Origin: JBHJGP01 sp050331695
Lineage (GTDB): Bacteria > Pseudomonadota > Alphaproteobacteria > Geminicoccales > Geminicoccaceae
Reading direction: 5' to 3'
Assembly (NCBI GenBank): GCA_050331695.1
Contig: JBHJGP010000013.1
Span: forward strand, 62,001-126,000
DNA length: 64,000 nt
Within the stretch, counting starts at the first letter, position 1, and the number at the start of each line of letters is the position of its first letter. The position numbers and the translations under genes are program-made. The notes beneath the pieces are model-generated. The model had not been told where the DNA came from and searched no databases. It saw nothing but the letters and a program-made list of their open reading frames with translations. Below are positions 60,527-64,000 of the stretch, one piece after another.

Positions 60527-61375
60527 ATGGCCACCGCCATAACAACGGACGAAAAAGCCGCCGGTCCAAGGGCCGGCGGCAATCTTTTGGCGCTGCACAA
60601 TGTCGAGGTGGTCTACGATCACGTCGTTCTTGTGCTGAAAGGCGTGTCGCTCGAGGTGCCCGAGCGCGGCATCACGGCAATTCTTGGGGCGAACGGCGCC
60701 GGCAAGACCACCACGCTCAAGGCGATCTCCAACCTGTTGCGCGCCGAGCGGGGCGAGGTCACCAAAGGCCGGATCACGCTCGGGGATGAGGATGTCGCCC
60801 ACCTGACGCCCACCGATCTGGTCAACCGCGGTGTCGTTCAGGTTATGGAAGGCCGTCACTGCTTCGAGCATCTGAACATCGAGGAGAACCTGCTCACGGG
60901 CGCCTACACTCGAAAAGACGGCAGCCAGGCGGTGCAGGCCGATCTGGAGATGGTCTACGGCTATTTCCCAAGGCTCAAGGATCGGCGCCGCTCCCAGGCA
61001 GGTTACACCTCCGGCGGCGAGCAGCAGATGTGCGCGATCGGCCGCGCCCTAATGGCGCGTCCCCGCATGATCCTGCTCGACGAACCGTCGATGGGTCTGG
61101 CGCCGCAGTTGGTCGAGGAGATCTTCGAGATCGTGGCCCAGCTGAACAGGGATGCGGGCGTCACCTTCTTACTGGCCGAGCAGAACACCAACATCGCGCT
61201 TCGCTTCGCCCACAGCGGCTATATTCTCGAGAACGGTCGGGTGGTTCTGGACGGCAGCGCCGAGGCCCTTCGCAACAATGAGGACGTCAAAGAATTCTAT
61301 CTCGGCCTGAGCGCGTCTGGTCGCCGAAGCTTTCGCGATATAAAGAGCTACAAACGACGCAAACGCTGGCTCTAG
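60527..61375 (+). CDS. ABC transporter ATP-binding protein, LivF-like
   Basis: A 282-residue ABC ATPase. Walker A is GANGAGKTT (near residue 50), the Q-loop follows in RGVVQVMEGRHCFEHLNIEENLLTGAYTR, the signature is SGGEQQM, Walker B is MILLDEPSMGLAP, and the H-region is AEQNTNIAL. EGRHCFEHLNIEENLLTGA is like LivF; a C-terminal basic tail (KSYKRRKRWL) is an extension typical of the aromatic-transporter type. It would energise the binding protein encoded just upstream, but permease genes are missing here. PaaK-like follows after 33 bases. Confidence 0.93.
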   Translation: MATAITTDEKAAGPRAGGNLLALHNVEVVYDHVVLVLKGVSLEVPERGITAILGANGAGKTTTLKAISNLLRAERGEVTKGRITLGDEDVAHLTPTDLVNRGVVQVMEGRHCFEHLNIEENLLTGAYTRKDGSQAVQADLEMVYGYFPRLKDRRRSQAGYTSGGEQQMCAIGRALMARPRMILLDEPSMGLAPQLVEEIFEIVAQLNRDAGVTFLLAEQNTNIALRFAHSGYILENGRVVLDGSAEALRNNEDVKEFYLGLSASGRRSFRDIKSYKRRKRWL

Positions 61376-61408
61376 GGTCTCTTGAGGCCCGGGGCGTTAG
61401 AGGGGGTC

Positions 61409-62656
61409 ATGGCTGCCACCAGGGTCGGTGAGTATTATGACCGTCAGGAGGTTCGGGATGCACCTTCCAGGCGGGCACAAGTTTTCAACGCGCTTCCGGG
61501 TCTGGTCCGCCACGCGATCGACAATGCGCCGGCGATCGCGGAACGCTTGAGCGGTGTCGATCCGACGGAGATCAACACCAGCGAGGCGTTGGCCCGATTG
61601 CCGGTGCTGCGCAAGGCCGATCTCATGGCCCGTCAGCGGGCCAATCTGCCGTTCGGCGGATTGGTGGCGACGCCCAACCACCGTTTGGCCAAGCTTTTTT
61701 GTTCGCCGGGGCCGATCTATGACCCGGAATCGCCGCGGATCGACTATTGGCGTCTGGCAAGAGCCATGTTCGCCGCCCAGTTCCGGCACGGCGACCTGAT
61801 TCACAACGCCTTCTCCTATCATCTGACACCGGCCGGTTCGATGGTCGAGGGCGCCGCCCGTGCTCTGGCCTGTCCGGTCATCCCCGCCGGTACCGGACAA
61901 ACCGAGCGCCAGGTTCAAATCATTCACGAGCTGAAGCCGACGGCCTATGCCGGCACGCCATCTTTTTTGAGCATTTTACTGGAGCGTGCCGCGGCGGACG
62001 GTTTGGATAGCTCATCGATCACCAAGGCGTTGGTTTCGGGCGAGGCATTTCCCCCCACCTTGCGCGATGAGCTGCGGCATGAGCATGGGATCGAGGCGTT
62101 CGAGTGTTACGCCACGGCCGATGTCGGCTTGATCGGTTACGAGACCTCGGCCCGCGAAGGGTTGGTCGTCGACGAAGCCGTCCTTTTGGAGATCGTCCGG
62201 CCCGGTACCGATGATCCCGTGCCGGAAGGCGAGGTGGGGGAGGTGGTGGTCACCACCTTCAATCCTGACTACCCGCTGATCCGTTACGGCACCGGTGATC
62301 TGTCGATGGTCATGGCCGGCGAAAGTCCCTGCGGCAGGACCAATGTCCGGATCAAGGGTTGGATGGGACGGGCGGACCAATCAGCCAAGGTGCGCGGCAT
62401 GTTCGTCCATCCCAGTCAGATGCGCGAAATCACGGTCAAGCACAGCGAGATCCGGCGGCTGCGGCTGGAGGTTAGCCGCGACGCGGATCAGGACGCCCTG
62501 GTGCTGAAGGTCGAAACGCCCTTCCAGGATGCCCGGCTGGGTGAGGCGATTTCGTCCAGCATGCGTGCCGTCACCGGTCTCAGGAGTGAGGTCGAGCTGG
62601 TCGCCTGTGACAGTTTGCCCAACGACGGCAAGGTCATCGACGACAAACGTGGCTGA
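61409..62656 (+). CDS. Phenylacetate-CoA ligase-like (PaaK family) protein with altered P-loop
   Basis: A 415-residue ANL-superfamily protein. AYAGTPSFLSILLERAA, CYATADVGLIGYE (A5-like), VTTFNPDYPLIRYGTGDLS (with the ribose Asp) and IKGWMGRADQSAKVRGMFVHPSQ (A8 region) fit PaaK. The usual P-loop SSGTTGKP is replaced by FCSPGPIYDP at residues 97-106, so ATP binding is uncertain. This subtype is known beside LivF-like genes in aromatic and short-chain acid transport clusters. ATG 61409 was chosen over an upstream start for its AGAGGGGGT ribosome site. Its end overlaps ccmA by 8 bases. Confidence 0.83.
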   Translation: MAATRVGEYYDRQEVRDAPSRRAQVFNALPGLVRHAIDNAPAIAERLSGVDPTEINTSEALARLPVLRKADLMARQRANLPFGGLVATPNHRLAKLFCSPGPIYDPESPRIDYWRLARAMFAAQFRHGDLIHNAFSYHLTPAGSMVEGAARALACPVIPAGTGQTERQVQIIHELKPTAYAGTPSFLSILLERAAADGLDSSSITKALVSGEAFPPTLRDELRHEHGIEAFECYATADVGLIGYETSAREGLVVDEAVLLEIVRPGTDDPVPEGEVGEVVVTTFNPDYPLIRYGTGDLSMVMAGESPCGRTNVRIKGWMGRADQSAKVRGMFVHPSQMREITVKHSEIRRLRLEVSRDADQDALVLKVETPFQDARLGEAISSSMRAVTGLRSEVELVACDSLPNDGKVIDDKRG

Positions 62657-63263
62657 ACCCGAATTTCTTCAGGCGCGCGGTCTCACCTGCCGGCGCGGCG
62701 GTCGTATGGTCATCGACGGGTTATCGTTCGAGGTCAGGGCCGGCGAAGCGCTGAGCGTCAGCGGCCCCAACGGGTCCGGTAAATCGACCTTGCTGCGCCT
62801 GCTCGCCGGTCTGGTCGAGCTTGACCGGGGATCTTTTGTCCTCAAGGGAAGCACGCTCGAGGATCCAGCGAGCTTGCGCCAGGAACTGGTCTATTTGGGC
62901 CATGCCGATGCCGTGAAAGACAGTCTTGATGTTCGCCAGAACGTGACGGTTCAGGCGGGTTTGCTTGGCGGATCGGGCAGTATCGACCGGGCCCTCGGCA
63001 CATTTGGCCTCGATCCCATCCACGATCTGCCGGCGCGCTATTTGTCGTCGGGTCAGCGTCGCCGCGTCGCGCTTTGCCGTCTGGTGACCTGCGCGCGGCC
63101 GCTTTGGCTTTTGGACGAACCGGCGGTCGGTTTGGACAGGGCCAATCGCCAGACCTTGGAAACGCTCGTCACCGGTCACCTGGATCGCGGTGGCGCCGTT
63201 GTGCTGGCGAGCCACGGCGACCTGGTGATCGCCGGCGCGCACGGTCTCTCACTCGGCCGATGA
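62649..63263 (+). CDS. ccmA: Heme exporter ATP-binding protein CcmA
   Basis: A 204-residue ABC ATPase of cytochrome c maturation; with CcmB and CcmC it drives heme release to CcmE. Walker A is GPNGSGKST near residue 40, the signature LSSGQRRRVALCRL near 131 and Walker B WLLDEPAVGLD near 153. LSSGQRRRVAL and the short length are typical of CcmA. The GTG start lies inside the PaaK-like gene's last codons (8-base overlap), which places it in the same transcript. Its stop overlaps ccmB (ATGA). Confidence 0.9.
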   Translation: MAEPEFLQARGLTCRRGGRMVIDGLSFEVRAGEALSVSGPNGSGKSTLLRLLAGLVELDRGSFVLKGSTLEDPASLRQELVYLGHADAVKDSLDVRQNVTVQAGLLGGSGSIDRALGTFGLDPIHDLPARYLSSGQRRRVALCRLVTCARPLWLLDEPAVGLDRANRQTLETLVTGHLDRGGAVVLASHGDLVIAGAHGLSLGR

Positions 63264-63925
63264 CGATATTCGTGCGTTTTTTCTGGCGGGAGTGGCTCCT
63301 GATCGTGCGCGGCGGCGGTCAAGCGCTCCAAGGGGTCCTGTTCTTCCTCTTGGCCCTGTCCTTGTTTCCCCTCGGGGTCGGCCCCTCACCGGAGGTTCTC
63401 CAGCGGCTGGGCGTTGGCGTTATCTGGGTGCTGGCGTTGTTCGCCGTGATGATCAATCTGGATCAGATGTACAGCGCCGATGCCGCTGACGGATCACTGG
63501 ATCTGATGGCAATGTCACCGATGCCGCTTGAACTTCTAGTGCTCGCCAAGGCATTCGCCCACTGGCTTGCCAGCGGCTTCCTCCTGAGCCTGTTCTCGCC
63601 GGTCCTGGCAGTCATGATGGGTCTTCCGGGGGAGGCGGTGCGGGCGCTGCCATTGGCTCTTCTGTTGGGGACCCCGACACTGACGCTGATCGGCTCGATC
63701 GGTGCTGCGCTTCTCATCCGGTCCCGGCAGGGCGGCGTCCTTTTGGCATTGATCGTGCTGCCATTGTTCATCCCGGTCATGATCATGGGTGTTTCGGTTG
63801 TGGATGCCCGGGTGATGGGGCTGGATGCCGGCGCACCGTTGCTGTTGCTTGGCGCCATGTTGCTGGCCGCGGTCGCATTGACGCCGTTCGCCACCGCCAT
63901 GGCGCTCAGGCTTTCGCTCGGCTAA
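63260..63925 (+). CDS. ccmB: Heme exporter membrane protein CcmB
   Basis: A 221-residue inner-membrane protein with six hydrophobic segments. MTIFVRFFWREWLLIVRGGGQALQGVLFFLLALSLFPLGVGPSPEVLQRLGVGVIWVLALFAVMINLDQMYSADAADGSLDLMAMSP is the CcmB N-terminal half, with the conserved F-W...LFPLGVGP...G..WV.ALLA..L.L...F..D...G.LE pattern. It forms the membrane part of the CcmABCD heme complex. The ATG overlaps the ccmA TGA. ccmC would be expected next but its start is beyond the window. Confidence 0.94.
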   Translation: MTIFVRFFWREWLLIVRGGGQALQGVLFFLLALSLFPLGVGPSPEVLQRLGVGVIWVLALFAVMINLDQMYSADAADGSLDLMAMSPMPLELLVLAKAFAHWLASGFLLSLFSPVLAVMMGLPGEAVRALPLALLLGTPTLTLIGSIGAALLIRSRQGGVLLALIVLPLFIPVMIMGVSVVDARVMGLDAGAPLLLLGAMLLAAVALTPFATAMALRLSLG

Positions 63926-64000
63926 CCGCCGGCACCGCGCATCGGAGAAGCGGACGGGCTCAGGAAACCTCGGTTTTCGAGGAACCCCGGCTATTGATCG
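63926..64000. other. Sequence after ccmB, end of window
   Basis: Seventy-five bases with no gene start that I can support. CCTCG-GTTTT-CGAGG (63967-63981) is a short hairpin with a 5-base stem. It could be a terminator, or the region may be a leader of the next cytochrome maturation gene. Confidence 0.3.

Overview
The window is one dense stretch of an alphaproteobacterial chromosome with high G+C and short intergenic gaps. The assignment rests on gene content and order. There is a C4-pathway 5-aminolevulinate synthase (hemA), a carD-fdxA pair, an ileS-lspA-bamF(DUF3035)-M16-M16-mutL run, recA followed by alaS, TimA/Tim44-like and FxsA proteins, rfaD/rfaE-type heptose genes, and phosphate- and iron-control motifs of alphaproteobacterial type. 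The order around ileS and mutL resembles Rhodospirillales and relatives, but no species can be named from the sequence alone. I see no prophage, insertion sequence, CRISPR array or rRNA. There is one tRNA, tRNA-Ala(CGC).

Layout. 1-3350: the end of galE, then hldE and hldD (ADP-heptose for lipopolysaccharide) and a GNAT gene. 3379-8050: a nitronate monooxygenase, then a ZIP metal transporter divergent from a three-gene phosphorus-saving lipid operon (PlcP-like metallophosphoesterase, btaA, btaB). The shared intergenic region holds a perfect Irr-type (ICE) palindrome and a Pho-box-like repeat. 8099-12019: tRNA-Ala, yggT, a DUF4332 protein, a YjgR/HerA-like ATPase and an intracellular PHA depolymerase. 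12114-16913: alaS, recA and an SDR. 16959-19946: an orphan ParD-like antitoxin and a sugar-modifying operon (isomerase, GNAT, Gfo/Idh/MocA). 20025-25363: envelope and housekeeping genes (fxsA, timA, mltA, DUF2147, VanZ-like, HIT, gshB).

25524-38179 is read almost entirely leftward: zwf, a NUDIX hydrolase, ribF, ileS, lspA, bamF, two M16 peptidases, mutL, fdxA and carD. 38432-46488: acsA, a membrane-anchored Sel1 protein, an overlapping esterase/SMP-30/MFS operon, threonine aldolase and a single-domain response regulator. 46716-49042: small unknown genes with a Fur-like palindrome, and a lipoprotein with a trypsin-like domain that has lost its triad. 49165-54189: a TetR regulator divergent from an SDR across a perfect 18-bp palindrome, then a GNAT gene, glmM, patatin and rnhB. 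54301-64000: hemA, uronate dehydrogenase, an idonate-type dehydrogenase, a DUF839 protein, an incomplete Liv-type ABC importer with a PaaK-like protein, and ccmA-ccmB.

The most coherent system is plcP-btaA-btaB. Phospholipid headgroups would be removed by the phosphoesterase, and the resulting diacylglycerol converted to the phosphorus-free betaine lipid DGTS by BtaA and BtaB, under apparent PhoB control. It shares its promoter region with a metal transporter that appears iron-controlled. Other unusual items are the triad-less trypsin-fold lipoprotein, the transporter set lacking permeases beside a PaaK-like protein without the usual P-loop, a serine in place of the usual nucleophilic cysteine in the PHA depolymerase, and a substitution at a normally invariant aspartate in the HldE kinase domain.
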